A stretch of 64,000 nucleotides of DNA from Scilla litardierei (Eukaryota > Streptophyta > Magnoliopsida > Asparagales > Asparagaceae), in contig CM061140.1 of assembly GCA_030789695.1 (NCBI GenBank), positions 83,514,422 to 83,578,421 on the forward strand. Reading direction: 5' to 3'. The translations under genes and the position numbers were made by a program. This document shows, piece after piece, positions 33,801 to 45,875 of this stretch (positions within the stretch are counted from its first letter, which is position 1; every line of letters starts with the position of its first letter). The notes below the pieces were generated by a model. The model worked only from the letters and a program-made list of their open reading frames with translations, was not told the DNA's origin and ran no database searches.

Positions 33801-34391
33801 TTTATAAACTTTCCTTGGCCCAAGCCCATACCCTTTTAATTAATTCCCAAGCTTCCCATCTTTACTTCTCTTCTCTTTCTAATTTCTCTCTCTTTTCCTT
33901 AGTTTTAGTAAAGCCCAAGAAACGGCCCGCATCTCCCCTGTCTTAATCACTTTCTTTATTTTGAATAAGCCCAGAGACAAAACTCAACCCAACACTCACT
34001 AGAGCTTAGGGCTTATTTGTTCGTTGGCCTTCTCCTTAAGCGAAAGAATCCAGCCACCCCCTCGAGCGAAAGAAATACGATCGCCGCTCCAATTCAAAAC
34101 CCTAGCCGCCTTCGACGCATCCGCGAGCCGCCCCTATTCTTGGGTTCAAAAAGCCTAGCTGATAAAATCAGCAAGAGTTTCTATCCGATACGAACTCGAT
34201 CTTCTCAAGCGTTTTCCTCCCTATTTATGTTCGATGGTTTTTAGGGTTTTCATACGAAATCCTCTTTCTCATCTGTCTAAATTTTTGATCTCAATTTGGG
34301 TTTTTTGATTCTCTTTGAGTTGGGATTTTGTAGGTTTTGACTCATTTCGATTACATCCCCTTTGTTTTGGGGTGTTTTCTCACCACTGATT
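33801..34391 (+). promoter_or_regulatory. Possible promoter and 5' leader of a gene cut by element D
   Basis: TTTATAAAC at 33801 as TATA box, several AGCCCA/GGCCC motifs of the plant site-II type (near 33822, 33912, 33966), a CT-rich leader, and AAAACCCTAGCCG at about 34100. The sequence is typical of a plant housekeeping gene's 5' region with a leader intron-like T-rich stretch. No convincing start codon or protein; the 75-codon frame at 34017-34244 is not recognised. D begins at 34392. Confidence 0.4.
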
Positions 34392-35196
34392 TGTTGACTG
34401 GAGGGCTGGAGGTCAACGCGATCACGAGGGACGCATGTGGCCTCCGGGGGACGGGCGCATCTGGTTCGGCTCGGCGAAGAGCGCGTGAGTCCGTGCGTCG
34501 GCTTGCCGAAGGAGGATTCTCGGCAAGGCGACGACCTCCGTAGGGGTGGAGATGAACAGGCTCAGAGGCGAGCGCGTTCGGCTCCGAGCTGGTTGAGCGC
34601 CGAACGGTAGTCTCGTGTGGCTGGGTCTACCTGACCAGAACAGACGAGAAAGCTCGTCAGGGGGGTCGGACCTTGGTTCCGACCAAGTCCCCTCCGATGC
34701 CTAAGTCAAAACGGATCTGAAGGATGCTCGGTGGGATCAGTACGGCTCACGGGGAGGCCGATATGAGAGTCCTCAGGCCGAGCTATGAAGGAAAATTATA
34801 AGGTGGAAGAGAAGGTCATTATAGAGGAATACCTCAGTGTTTTGGGTATCCAGGAGGTGATCCCTTTGCATGTTGTTCTTTGTGTCGCTTTATAAGAGTC
34901 TTCCCCGGCCACATCTCCTTAACGTCCCCCCCATCACGCCTCGATCATCCGCCACCTTGATGGCGCCTTCATGGGTCATGAAGGTGGACGTAATGGGCCC
35001 CCTTAATGGTGATTAAGGGGGCACATTTTATGGGGAGCAGTTAACTCCTTCGGGCGTTGGTCGGCGGTTGCGTCTGCTTCGGTGTGAGGCCGGCCCGACC
35101 CTGATTCTTCGCGGGGGCCTCATTCTCCCAAGCCCGTGGGTTTGCGACACAGGCTTGGGATGTTCGGTCTTGGCCCATCCTAGAAGGGCCATATCA
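34392..35196 (-). repeat. D 3' LTR
   Basis: TGTTGACTGG to GGGCCATATCA, about 805 bp. The right edge is fixed by the adjoining polypurine tract. The left edge (34392 or 34395) is chosen from the TG terminus; no duplication can be checked. Confidence 0.7.
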
Positions 35197-35212
35197 ATTG
35201 CCCCCATCACTC
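35197..35212 (-). other. D polypurine tract
   Basis: Minus strand GTGATGGGGGCAAT directly before the LTR's TGATATGG, typical for plant Tat elements. Confidence 0.7.
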
Positions 35213-35427
35213 GGACCGTTCGAATTCTGACGGTTCGGTACGAGTGACGTGATCCGTGTGGAGTTGACAGGTGCATCAGTCGAGGCAATGTCATTGAATG
35301 GGAGCCATCATGACGCCGCCTGGTTGGAATTCTCTTGCAATTGGGGGAGGAATTCGAAGCGTCGCCGGTTCCTGGATGTCGCCACGCGTCCTCCCTCGAA
35401 CGGCCTAGATTCTGAGATCGTCCCTTG

Positions 35428-35434
35428 TATAAAA
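35428..35434 (+). promoter_or_regulatory. TATA box of the D antisense ORF
   Basis: TATAAAA in CCCTTGTATAAAATCGCC, about 140 bp before the antisense coding region and pointing toward it, opposite to element transcription. Confidence 0.55.
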
Positions 35435-35571
35435 TCGCCGCCCTTTCAGATTTCTCGTTCGCGCTTCCTAATCTGATCTTGCTCCTCTGAGAGCCAACGA
35501 ATTCCCCTTCGTCTTTCCTCTTCCAATCTTCTCCAATGTAATCTCCATCTTCCTCTTCTGCTTTATTCGAT

Positions 35572-36330
35572 TTGTCACATGCTGCATTGAGGATAGGAAA
35601 TTCCACTCTTGGGTCTGGTAATCCTCTGGTTCCTGGGTCTGGTAATCCTCCGGTTCCTAGGTCTGGTAATCCTCCAGCTCCTCAGTCGGCCCTTGACAAA
35701 GGGAAGGGTCTGCTGTTTGAGGATCCGGCCCGCCGAGATGATGCCTATGCGGCGGAGGAGTTCGATGTTCCTTCGGTGATCTTTGGGTCGTCATTCGTTG
35801 TTCCTTACTCCACAGCCGAGGAGACCAGGGCAAAGTACCTTTGCCACCCGTATGACGTTCAGATTCCCTTCGCCGACGAGAGGATTTGTTTCCCAGGGAG
35901 CCGCGAGGTTGGTGTGTATTAGGAGATGTTCCGCATGGGGCTTTGCTTCCCCCTCCACCCTTTCGTTATCCAGGTCCTGGAGTTTTCAGCTGACCCCGCA
36001 CTCGTTCGCAGAATTGGTCGGATTCATCATGATCTGCAATGTGCATGGGTTGGGGCCGACCTTGCCCCTTTTCTTTTATTATTTCCGGGTTCAAATGGTC
36101 GGCCAGGGGTCGTGGCAGCACATCCACACCCAAGCGGGGAGGGAGTGTCTGCTGGGTCTACCCCGCTGGGTTGACGACTAGAGTAGAGATTATGTTTTCG
36201 TCACTTTGCCGGGAGACGCTGTGATTCTGACCGGTTGGGGAAGCTTGTGTCGATATGACCTGACATTGTCCCTTTCCGACGCCGATCAAGCTGCGATCAG
36301 ACTTTTGTCATCGTTGCCGCTGGTGGAGAG
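35572..36330 (+). pseudogene. D antisense ORF, first part (putative gypsy-type transposon protein domain)
   Basis: After a Pro-rich 27-bp repeat, residues such as VQIPFADERICFPG and MGLCFPLHPFVIQVLEF match the plant gypsy-type domain of unknown role (Pfam PF04195, 'putative gypsy type transposon'). It is broken: TAG at 35920-35922, a frame change near 35980, and TAG at 36179-36181. The matching frame continues to the B insertion at 36330 and resumes at 57164. No ATG in frame near the start; the left limit is where the open frame begins. The role of this protein is unknown; in Retand-like elements such an ORF lies antisense between pol and the 3' LTR. Confidence 0.65.
35617..35694 (+). repeat. 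27-bp tandem repeat in the antisense ORF
   Basis: Three units of GGTCTGGTAATCCTCCGGTT plus CCTA/CCTG, encoding GSGNPPVPR-like nonapeptides. Confidence 0.85.
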
Positions 36331-38716
36331 TGTTGGATCTGGATCCTAGCCTAGAGGGGGGGGGGAATAGGCTTTTAAAAATAATTCGTGCAACCCACGA
36401 ATAAGCACACGTAGTTATAACAGCAACATGGTAAATAAAAAAAACAGACACAGAGTACGCAGCAGATTTACCCTGGTTCGGTCGTCCCAACGACCTACTC
36501 CAGCCCCCAAAGCAGAACTAGTATTGAATAGCGCAATAGGTACAAAACCACAAGTTAGAGCACGCTCAGAGCACCCTCTACGTCTCTACACTCGCCAGGC
36601 TCTCAGTACCCCACACATTGTGTTTTCTCTCACTATCAATCCTAGTAACGCTTTCTACCAGCTAGTCCCAAACTAGCTGGGTCCCACTTGTCTAGCCCCA
36701 ACTAGACAAGTCCTAAAATAGTCACAGATAATATGTAAAGTTTCCCCTACGAAGATCTAACAAAAACACTACACAAAATAATAATAAGAGTTTTGAAAGC
36801 TCAGATCATGTAGTAATGTCGTCTTCGTCAATTGGCGCGGGCCAGATGTGTCTGACAAGTAGTAGTAGTCTCTCGGCAACTCAATCAACAAGATACTGCC
36901 TGGTGTTCAATGTTTTGTGCCTGCACAAAAAGAGACAAGCATGTGAACTCTATTCAAATAAAGAAACTTAACTGCCTCTTCAAATAATGGAATCTCCTTG
37001 GGAGATATCTGCCGCAATTTGTAGATTTGAAGGCATGTGTCTTCTTTTATTGGCCTTTGCTTGATGGCTTGTGTGCAAGGCTTAGTGGGGCCGGCCTGTA
37101 CCTTGGCCTTGAGGAATCACGTCAGCTAAGCAAGTGAGGTTTGTCCCCTAGTCAAATAGTGTAGCCTGCAACAACAGTAAATATGAGCAAGTAATGAGTA
37201 CAAAGATTCAACCAAGTCAAACAACATTAAATGTAAAGTAATTTTTGGTCTCCCTTTTGATTTTTGCACTGCAGGCTGATTTCTAAAGACCAATCTTTCA
37301 ATTGTTGCGGCAAGCTCGATGACTAATAATTGGGGTATTCTGTTGGACCTCTTGGCTGTGGGCATGCAAGGGAATGTTGCGGCTACAGGTGGTGATGCTT
37401 CAACAGCAGGGTCGCAATAGCTTGGCTCGCTGAAATTTGTAATTCACGGCTCAAAGGAACATGTGGCTGGGCTTTGGGATGATTGAGGATTTCTTTTAAT
37501 GCTTGAAGGTTGATTGAACGTTGAGCCCCCCACGTGATGATGTCGGCCTAGGCTTGTTTCGTTTTTGTTGCTTGCAAGATCAAAAGTACAAGTTACAAGA
37601 AAACAAAGGGGAACTAAAAAATTGCTTGTGTTGCTTCCCTTTTCATTGTGCCTGTTGAGCTTTTGGTTGGCCTCTTGTTTGGTGCGGCTTCTCCCTGATT
37701 GATATCGTGCGCCCAAAAAAAGCACTCAAATTTTTTTTCGGCTTCCTCTAGAAATAGATTTTTCTTATAAGATGCGGCACCCCTTTGACTGTAGAAACAC
37801 ACAGAGAACCGGCCCTTTTGCAAAACAAAAATGCACAGGCTTGCGCCTTTGAGAAGAACTTGGGAATTGATTTATCCAAGCACGCACAAAAAAAACTCCA
37901 CCTTCTCTAAGTCACGGCACAAATATTTGTGAAGGCCGGCCTTCAAAAAATCCTTGTGCACACAAAAACATCAAAAAAAAAATCACAGCTTGAATCCTTG
38001 TGCACACAAAAAAAAGGCTTGAAATGTTTGTGATAGGAGATTTCTGTTTGAATAAAAATCACAGCTTGAAATGATTGTGCACACAAAAAGAAAGGCTTGA
38101 ATCCTTGCGTGGTTTTCAAAACATGTTATGAAAAACAAAACACAGAGGCAAGAGGCATGAGAGTTCTGTAGCCGTGAGAAAACTTTGAGGATCCTTTGAT
38201 TTTTTAGGAGTAGCTGCACTCTTTGAAAAATTTTAATTGCCATGGGTGTGCTCCTCTTGACACATTGATTATATATAAGAAGAGTACAAGGGTTTTGTGC
38301 AAGAGAGAATCCCTAGAGAATTGGGATTGGGAATTTCAAAAATGATTTGGTTCTATCACTTTGCATCATAGATAGGAGATTTGATTTGATCAAGTTGGGA
38401 TTTGATCTCTAATTGGGATTTGATCAAGTTGGGATTTGATCTTAGATAGCAATTCAAATTGAATATGAAATTGAAATTAATCTCTAATTGATTTGGCCAC
38501 ATCCCAAATAGATTCCATCTCTCTCCACATTGACCAAGTCAAATCTTCTTTGTGCACACACACTCCCTCTCTCCCAATATGCTATACGAATAGCAATTCC
38601 GCCAAATGGTGCAAATATATTGTTTCGCCAAGCCTGAAACACACTAAGCACACACGTTAGATATAACGACACGTTTGTCATCATCAAACCAAGAGCCTAG
38701 ATCGTTGCTTCCAACA
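36331..38716 (-). repeat. B 3' LTR (left copy)
   Basis: 2386 bp. A G10 run at 36356-36365 stands in the motif CTAGAG(G)nAATAGG. TATA-like TTATATATAAT at about 38266. Repeats of CACAGCTTGAA and TGTGCACACAAAA at 37950-38100. Confidence 0.9.
36480..36711 (-). repeat. B LTR stem-loops with CCCAA-type loops
   Basis: GGTCGT/CCCA/ACGACC (36480-36495), CCAGCTAGT/CCCAA/ACTAGCTGG (36658-36680), ACTTGTCTAG/CCCCAA/CTAGACAAGT (36686-36711). Three different perfect stems of 6, 9 and 10 bp around nearly the same loop. Confidence 0.8.
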
Positions 38717-38735
38717 ATCTCCCCCTTTGGTGATG
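38717..38735 (-). other. B polypurine tract
   Basis: Minus strand CACCAAAGGGGGAGAT abutting TGTTGG of the 3' LTR. Similar C-rich blocks at 38870-38940 suggest duplicated tracts. Confidence 0.85.
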
Positions 38736-40036
38736 ACAAACCCATAAAAGATTTGAGCAATGAGTATGGGTGTGTGAAGTGTGTTGAAGGGTGTAAAGCA
38801 ATATGATGTATGGATGAGTCATTCAAACATTACAAAGCATGCACAACAACTAGTAAATACAAAAGTATGCTCCCCCTTCTCTCAAGCTCCCCCTTCAACA
38901 AATAATACCGACAAATCTTTTTTTTCTTTCTCCCCCTTTGTAATCACCAAAAGTGGAGTAATGAAGTCACAAAAATATTCCATGCAAAAATAAATCATTA
39001 TTAAATGTAGCGTGCAAGTTGCATGAGTTTTCCAAATAATAGACAATTCAAGTTCATAGAATTTCAAAACAAGACTTCTCCACCTTTGTGTAAGTGAAAT
39101 GATATAGACGATAAAGTGCAAGAGGAGATTCAATATTAGAAAATCAACCAAATCAATCCGCATTTTCCAATTTTCATGAATATCGCTAGGATTGATTTTT
39201 GCCACCTCATCAAAGATGAGTTCAAGTTACCGAACCCCAAAAACATAGCCTAAAAGGACTTTTAAATGTGGGGTGGCATTGCTTGACGAGTTATATACAC
39301 CAACGCTAATGATTACCCATTTAACACAAGTTGGATACTCGTGGGTTGTGTATTAGCCATGAAGTGTATCCATTTTTCATACGGAGCAATTTTCATATAT
39401 ATTTTTTCATTTGCAATTCTTTTGTGCTCAATTTTTATTCATGGCTAAACACTTAATATCCCTTAGAAAATTCAGAAATTAATCATTCTTACATTCACTT
39501 TCCATTATTCTTCAAAAGAATCTCCAAAAGCACTAAAAAGTCAATTATCGTGAAAGTGCAAATGTAGGTGTAGAAGTCAAGTTTAAAACTTATGAGACAT
39601 GTCATGGCTACTAAAAAGAATAACATCATGTTCATGTAGCTACACCAATAATGAATTGACATCTACAAGGGATAGATTGATCATTCATACAATACCACTT
39701 AAGAGATTCATAAGAGGATAATCAATAAGCACAATTTTTTTGATTATTGGTTTTTCATTTTTTTTCAGAAATAAAAAACATTTAAAAAATCATGCATGCA
39801 AGCACACAAATCAAAATAAATCAAGCACACAAACAAATCTATGAAGGTATGCAATGAAATGCAAAGAGGGATAAAAATTATACCTTCTCGTCGCTTTTTG
39901 ACGAATGAGCTAAAAGAATGAGACATTGAATTTAACGTTCCTCGCCAAAACTCCATCACACCTACATGAAAGGTGTTAAGTGTGACCTTGGAATCCAACA
40001 AGGTCCACTAGTGTTAGCCAATATAGTTTTAGGAAC
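38736..40036 (-). other. B internal region where pol is missing
   Basis: 1.3 kb between gag and the polypurine tract, AT-rich, with no integrase, RT or RNase H motif in any frame. Confidence 0.75.
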
Positions 40037-41833
40037 TCACACTTGTTTAAACTTGATATTTGTGTTCCTAAATTTACAATAATATGAAGTGTGGCCTACA
40101 CTATCACAAGTAAAGAACTTTGCATATTTGTTCTTTGCAATAGAGGGTGAATTGTGGAATTTCTTGAATTTTGGCTTTTCGACATTTTCCAAACCAAATC
40201 CAAGTCCTCTTCTGTTATTGCCATATAGTTGATTCTCTAAAATAGTATCCAACGATTGTTTTCCCATAGAGAATTTCTTAATGGCCAGTTCAAGATTAGA
40301 GACTTTGGATTTCAACAATTTATTTTCTTCCACAAGCAATGTGCATTTACTTATAAAAGCTCTCTTGTTTTCCTCTTCCTTCTTTTCAAATTCAATCATT
40401 TTTCTTTTAAAATCATTATCCAACATGCAAAATTTATCATTAAGCTCTCTAATCACATAGTCTTTTTCAGTTTCGAGCTTAATCAAATCAAGTTTAAGCA
40501 TGCTAATATTATTCATCAAGGAAGGACAAGAGAGGCAAGGTGCTTCATCATTAAAACTGGACTTTTCCTTTTTCAAAGTGTCAATAGTAGAGTCACGAGC
40601 AACAATATCAATTTTGAGTTTTTCAATCTCTTTAGACATTTCATATTCAGATTGTTGCATTTCAAAGTTCTCATTTTGATAATCATCTATAGTGGATTCA
40701 AGCTCTACTATTTTATCTTGCATTTCTTTACAAAGAGTAAGGAGTTCAGTTTTACTACCAGAAATTACCTCATCGTGTATTCCCATCAATGCCATGCATG
40801 AGTGGGCTTCATGTTCTTCCTCCTCACTCTCAACTTCGTTGTCCATATCCCAAGTTAGCACCTTGGATTTTCCCTTTTCTTTAGCTACCTGAGCTGTCTC
40901 ATGTGGGCAATCCCTCATTCGATGTCCTCTTTTCTTGCATTTAAAACAAGTCATTCTATTAGTAGCATTCTGATCATAAGTTTGCTTAGAAGACTGAAAA
41001 AAGTTAGAGCGATTAAACCTGGGTGCCATTTCTGTTCTTCCTTGCTTGGTCTGGACATACTTTCTGAAGTTTCTGACCATTAGCGCTATGTCATCATCAT
41101 CATCTTCACTTTCGTCAGCTTTCAGAGCAAGTGGCTTGGTAGCTTTCTCCTTCTCCTCAGGTTTCTCCCTTTTATCCACGTTTTGCAATTCAAGCTCGTG
41201 GGACATTAGATTACCTATCAAGTCCTCCACCCTCATCTGCGATAGATCCTTCGCTTCTTGGATGACAGTAACTTTAGGCCTGAAAGAGCTTGGCAGTGCT
41301 CTTAATATCTTTCTCACCTGCTCAAGGCTAGAATATGGCTTACCGAGCGAACTAGACTTGTAGACAATGTTGGTGAACCTCGTAAACATTTCTGATATGG
41401 TCTCTGATGGTAGCATGTGAAATCCCTCGTATTCCGTGCTCAGAAGTGCAAGTCTAGACTCCTTCACCTGTGACGTTCCCTCGTGCGTCACCTCCAAAGT
41501 ATGCCATATTTCCTGCGCAGTTAAACAATGTGAGATGCGATTGAATTCAGATTTATCTAATGCACAAATGAGAGCATTCATAGCTTTAGCATTAAGAGAA
41601 TAAAGCTTCCAATCATTATCATCCCATTTATCATCAGGTTTAAGCATCTAAGTGTTTTCAATTTTAATAACAGGTGATTTATAGCCTTTTTCAACAATTT
41701 ACCAAGCTTTATAATCAATAGAAATCAAGTAGATTCTCATATGATTTTTCCAATAAGCATAGTCTACTCCATTAAATCTAGGTGGTCGGGAAATAGACTG
41801 ACCCTCAGCAAAAGCACTATCAATGTGGTCCAT
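40037..41833 (-). pseudogene. Element B gag (copia, UBN2-like) with two early stops
   Basis: ATG at 41833-41831 opens MDHIDSAFAEGQSISRPPRF; the frame has TAA at 41699-41701 (codon 45) and TAG at 41648-41650 (codon 62), then is open for 536 codons to 40037. It contains the copia gag domain (LTAQEIWHTLEVTHEGTSQV, EQVRKILRALPSSF), a perfect CX2CX4HX4C knuckle (CFKCKKRGHRMRDC), a long coiled coil, the motif ENQLYGNNRRGLGFG, and a second knuckle lacking its first Cys. Length is normal for such gags. Downstream initiation at 41647 would lose about 60 N-terminal residues. Gag forms the particle and binds RNA. Confidence 0.82.
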
Positions 41834-41860
41834 GGTCAAACTAGGCTAGATCTACTAACT

Positions 41861-41873
41861 GGCTCTGATACCA
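41861..41873 (-). other. B primer-binding site
   Basis: Minus strand TGGTATCAGAGCC, exact complement of the initiator-Met tRNA end, two bases from the 5' LTR. Confidence 0.93.
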
Positions 41874-41875
41874 CT

Positions 41876-42101
41876 TGTTGGATCTGGATCCTAGCCTAGA
41901 GGGGGGGGGGGGGGGGGGGGGGGTGAATAGGCTTTTAAAAATAATTCGTGCAATCCACGAATAAGCACACGCAGTTATAACAGCAACAGGGTAAATAAAA
42001 AAACAGACACTAAGTACGCAGCAGATTTACCCTGGTTCGTCGTCCCAACGACCTACTCCAGCCCCCAAAGCAGAACTAGTATTGAATAGCGCAATAGGTA
42101 C
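41876..42101 (-). repeat. B 5' LTR, end segment
   Basis: Colinear with 36331-36555. Its G run is 23 long (41901-41923) against 10 in the other LTR. Ends in GGTAC, the target duplication of H. Confidence 0.9.
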
Positions 42102-42466
42102 TGATCGCGCCCGGGTGTACACCCTAAAGAGCGACCGTGTAGTTTTACCGCAAGCGCACGGTGTAGTGGTGAGCGGGTATCGAACACAAGGAGACGTATG
42201 ATAGTGCCTTCTCCGAATAACCTGGGTATAGGGACAGAAGAGTAGGAAAGTGCCTTTCGGCGATGTTGTCATAGTTGTCAAACAAATTATAGAGATATAA
42301 AATCAATTAAAGACGCCTAGGGAATAGGGAATCCCCGCTACTCACCGTATCTCGTCATTGTGATTCATCGGTCTCACAATTGCTAGGGTAGAATGTCGGG
42401 TGAACTAGTTGCAACTGAATGTAAAACCTAGCTCACGCTCTCGCGTTGTTGCCGGTCTATAGCGAA

Positions 42467-42770
42467 CCTAGGTTTGGGTCCAATCTCTTGCAAACCCTAG
42501 CCTAGGCAAGCTAGCATTAGGATCAACATCATTGTTCAATCGCATCCCGAGCTCACTCTCGTGCAAACTCGGGCCACGACCTAGGTTGGGGTAATTCCTA
42601 CCCGTCCAATCTCTTGCAAACGGGTATTGGTATAGAATTGCAGCCGAGAACCCTAGTATCGGTCCAATCTCTTGCAAACCGATACTACGGAAACTCAATT
42701 TCAACCCAATTCGGATTTCTAGGGTTTCCTATCGAATTGGGATCCAATCTCTTGCAAATCCCAATCGATA
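42467..42770 (-). repeat. Five stem-loops sharing one 16-nt loop (left H LTR)
   Basis: Loop TCCAATCTCTTGCAAA (variant CTCACTCTCGTGCAAA in the second) between different complementary arms: CCTAGGTTTGGG/CCCTAGCCTAGG (42467-42506, 10 of 12 paired), CCCGAG/CTCGGG (42546-42573), TACCCG/CGGGTA (42599-42626), TAGTATCGG/CCGATACTA (42654-42687), TATCGAATTGGGA/TCCCAATCGATA (42730-42770). On the element's RNA strand the loop reads TTTGCAAGAGATTGGA. Confidence 0.9.
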
Positions 42771-43252
42771 TGAACACCTAGCTATCCGTAATATATCGAT
42801 CCCAAACTAACCCTAATAGCAATTCTAGCAATAGTTCTACCAAATCATCACAAATCGGAAATTGGGCTCGTAGGGTTCATCCCCACGCCCTAAGACGTTA
42901 AGATTACTCACAAATCATATTGCTAATGAAAGAATAATCAATATAAATAGCAATGGAATTCATAGCAATAATCAAAATAACAACAATAAAAATAGGATTT
43001 TTAATAGAGAGGGAGACAAACCAATATAGCTTTCCAAGAATCCAACAAAATAACACTTTTCTCTCCTCTCCAATCACAAGAATAAAACTCTAAAAAGTCT
43101 AATCTAAAAAGGCTGCCAAAAGCAATAGAAAAGCTCTCCAAACTAGGTTAGAATCTGGGGTTAAATACCCCCCAAAACCGCCCAAAAATTCGTGACCAAA
43201 CTGCCCCTGCGTAGCTCCAAAATCGTGATTTCCGCTACAGGCAGCGCTGCTC

Positions 43253-43635
43253 ACTCGACCGAGTGACAAAAGTCGCTCGGCCGAGTGAGAGAACCTGAGA
43301 ATTTACAGTAAGTCCGGGGTCTTGGGGGTCTTCACTTCGGGCGTCACTCGGCCGAGTGAGTTGTCGTCACTCGGCCGATGGGCTTATCTTCACTCGGGCG
43401 GTCGGCCATTGCCACTCGGTCGAGTCGGGCTTCTGCTGCTCAGACTGACGAAAAACAGTAAGTTGGCTCTTTTTGAGGGGCGTCGTCTGAGTGCCGCTCG
43501 GGCGGACGGGATACGTCACTCGGCCGAGGCGGCTTCTGATGCTCGGCCGAGTGCACACTTGAAGCGTGTCCGATTTGGCCGGCCGAGCGGGGTCTCGCTG
43601 GTCGGCCAAGTGACTCCTTCACTCGGCCGAGTGAG
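43253..43635 (-). repeat. CTCGGCCGAG palindrome cluster (left H LTR)
   Basis: About a dozen copies and near-copies of CACTCGGCCGAGTG at irregular spacing. Confidence 0.9.
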
Positions 43636-43925
43636 ACACTGAAAATGCCCATTCTGAGTGTTTTGCCTCATCGCTCCTACAACGTTCTTTCTTCTTCCGC
43701 TCCTCTCCAATCTCAAAATACCCCTCAGGGAAGTCTTTGGTGACACTCCGGAGTGGGTGTATCTTGGAATCACTCCAAATCGCTCCAAATCTCCTGAAAT
43801 ACGACAAAAACAACAAATCGTGAAGAGTATCGCAATATTGTCGATAAACTGTGGAAAACATGATTTGAGCAATCTAAATGGCATGCAAACATGCGGGAAA
43901 AAAGGTGTAAAATACGGAGTGATCA

Positions 43926-43942
43926 AAATCCCCCAAGCTTAC
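43926..43942 (-). other. H polypurine tract
   Basis: Minus strand AAGCTTGGGGGATTT before TGATCACTCC of the LTR. Confidence 0.75.
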
Positions 43943-45875
43943 CTCTTACTCGTCCTCGAGGAAGATAAGTAAAAGGTGAACCCGGTGAATTTAGAAAATG
44001 AAAACGATGGAAAAACGGAAAACGAAAAACGAGGAAGAAAGAAGAAAGCGAAGAGGGAAGCTGCTAGATCATTTTTCTTAGGACGTGGGTTTTGCTTACG
44101 CATATAGCTTGCACCGAATGTAAAACACATGTCAAAGACTTTTATTTCGATATCATAGTATAATGGTGCAAATAGAAATAGAAAACCCAAGAATATTGAT
44201 ATAGCATGAAGAACGGAATAATTCTAAGATTAGCATCGTCTGCATCATTTAAAGCGGTATACAATATCGCAGATCACACACTTTTCAATTGAATACTTTC
44301 TATGAGGAGTATAAGAATATCACGCAATAGAATAGAAAGAATAGAAAAGCGTGGATTTCATGAAATGAGTGCTAGGCGTAGATTTCTGGATTTCGTGAAG
44401 CTAAAACAATCTCACCGAGTATAGAATATTACTTAGCCTAGGTTGTCATGCACCGCCAGGTAGTCACTCTCTCACACATCATTGGATTCTCTCCCCCAAG
44501 TTTATCTATAAGCGTGGTGGCATATACAAAACTGTATTTACATTCCCCATTTCTTTTGAAACTCCAAATGCAAAAGAAAATAAAAATAAAAACGAAAAGA
44601 GGGAAGAAAGAGAGAGAGTATATGAGATGGGTTCGTTTATTGAGATTCTTTTCTCTTTTCTTTTCTTTTTCTCAAATCTTTTTCTTTTCTTTTCTTTCTT
44701 TCTTTAATAGCAATATATACACAAATGATCCCAAATCAAAAGAGAGAGAAGGATGTACAAGAATTTTCTTTTTCTTTTTGGTTTTGGGAAATTTGGATCT
44801 AGGATATTAATAACGGGGGAAATGCCAAATACTAGAGTCGCTAAGTGGAGATTCACCAATGATTTTAAAATAGAGAATTAATGTTCAAGATATGTGGAGA
44901 AAGAAATAAATATGTCTCTCAGTTCACTCTATAAGACGTGCATAACAACTTCAGCAGGGTAATCTAATCTACTCGGTTTCGATCACAAAAAAGCTAACTA
45001 ATCCAGATTCATCATAGCTAACATCATTCAATCATCCTGAAGTGAAGTGTACAAGTCATGCAAATAGAAGTGATATAGGAAAAGAAAACGGTACTCCAGA
45101 TATAAGCATCCAATGCGTGAATCTTCGTGTGTTTTCTACGATAGCATACATATGAATATTCAGACTCAGCTAATCATAGAATTTCATCCATTTTTATACG
45201 GAAAAAGTGTGGGTTACTATCTCTGAATGCAAGGCAAATCATAGCATATGATATCGGAAATAAAAGCTAAGACATGACAAATAAAGCATACATATAGAGA
45301 AAGCTAACTCCACGTCATCATCATCACAGAAAAGTCATCTCTAGCATGAGATGAAAGAAATAAAGATAAAGAGGGAAAAATAAAACTATTTACAATGCGG
45401 CACACGAAGAAAATAAGAAAAACGTGATGCATGGTAAAAAGAGGAAAAAGTGATGAAAGTGCGTGCAAATGCGGAAAATGGCATGAAAAAACTAAAAATA
45501 AAGGTGGTAAATCGAAAAAGCGTGAGACCTCACTCCCCCAAGCTAAAGTGCACAGTGTCCTCAATGTGCAAAGTGTGGCACACCGAGAGACGTGTAATGG
45601 TAGGGGTATGTGAGGATGCATGCATGATGAAAAATAAAAAAATAAATAAAAACAACAAAAAGAAAATATGATGCGGACATGATGCATGCAGATATAAGAG
45701 TGAATCAGATATAAGGGTGTCACACCAAAAAGACTCTCCCTCTCTCCCAAAAATGATATAGAAAGATGTGATCAAAATGTGGGCCCAAAACAGTGAGGGG
45801 AGGGGGGGGGGGGGGGCAAAAATCATCAGGACCAAGCAGAGACGGGCAGCATGACGGCAAAAAAGATCAATGGCA
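43943..45875 (-). other. H spacer between env-like ORF and 3' LTR
   Basis: 1.9 kb, AT-rich, low-complexity CT-rich patches near 44640-44700 and G15 at 45802-45816. No supportable gene; such long spacers are usual in Athila. Confidence 0.6.

Larger units (their letters stand above)
42102..43925 (-). repeat. H 3' LTR (left copy)
   Basis: 1824 bp, TGATCGCGCC to GAGTGATCA. Contains the hairpin array 42467-42770 and the CTCGGCCGAG cluster 43253-43635. Confidence 0.93.

Noticed and set aside
34017..34244. 75-codon ORF before element D
   Set aside because: No recognised domain or conserved residues; lies in a leader-like region, so not called as a gene.
40256..41363. Plus-strand ORFs of 60-181 codons over the B gag
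   Set aside because: Antisense shadows of the gag frame; no similarity to known proteins.
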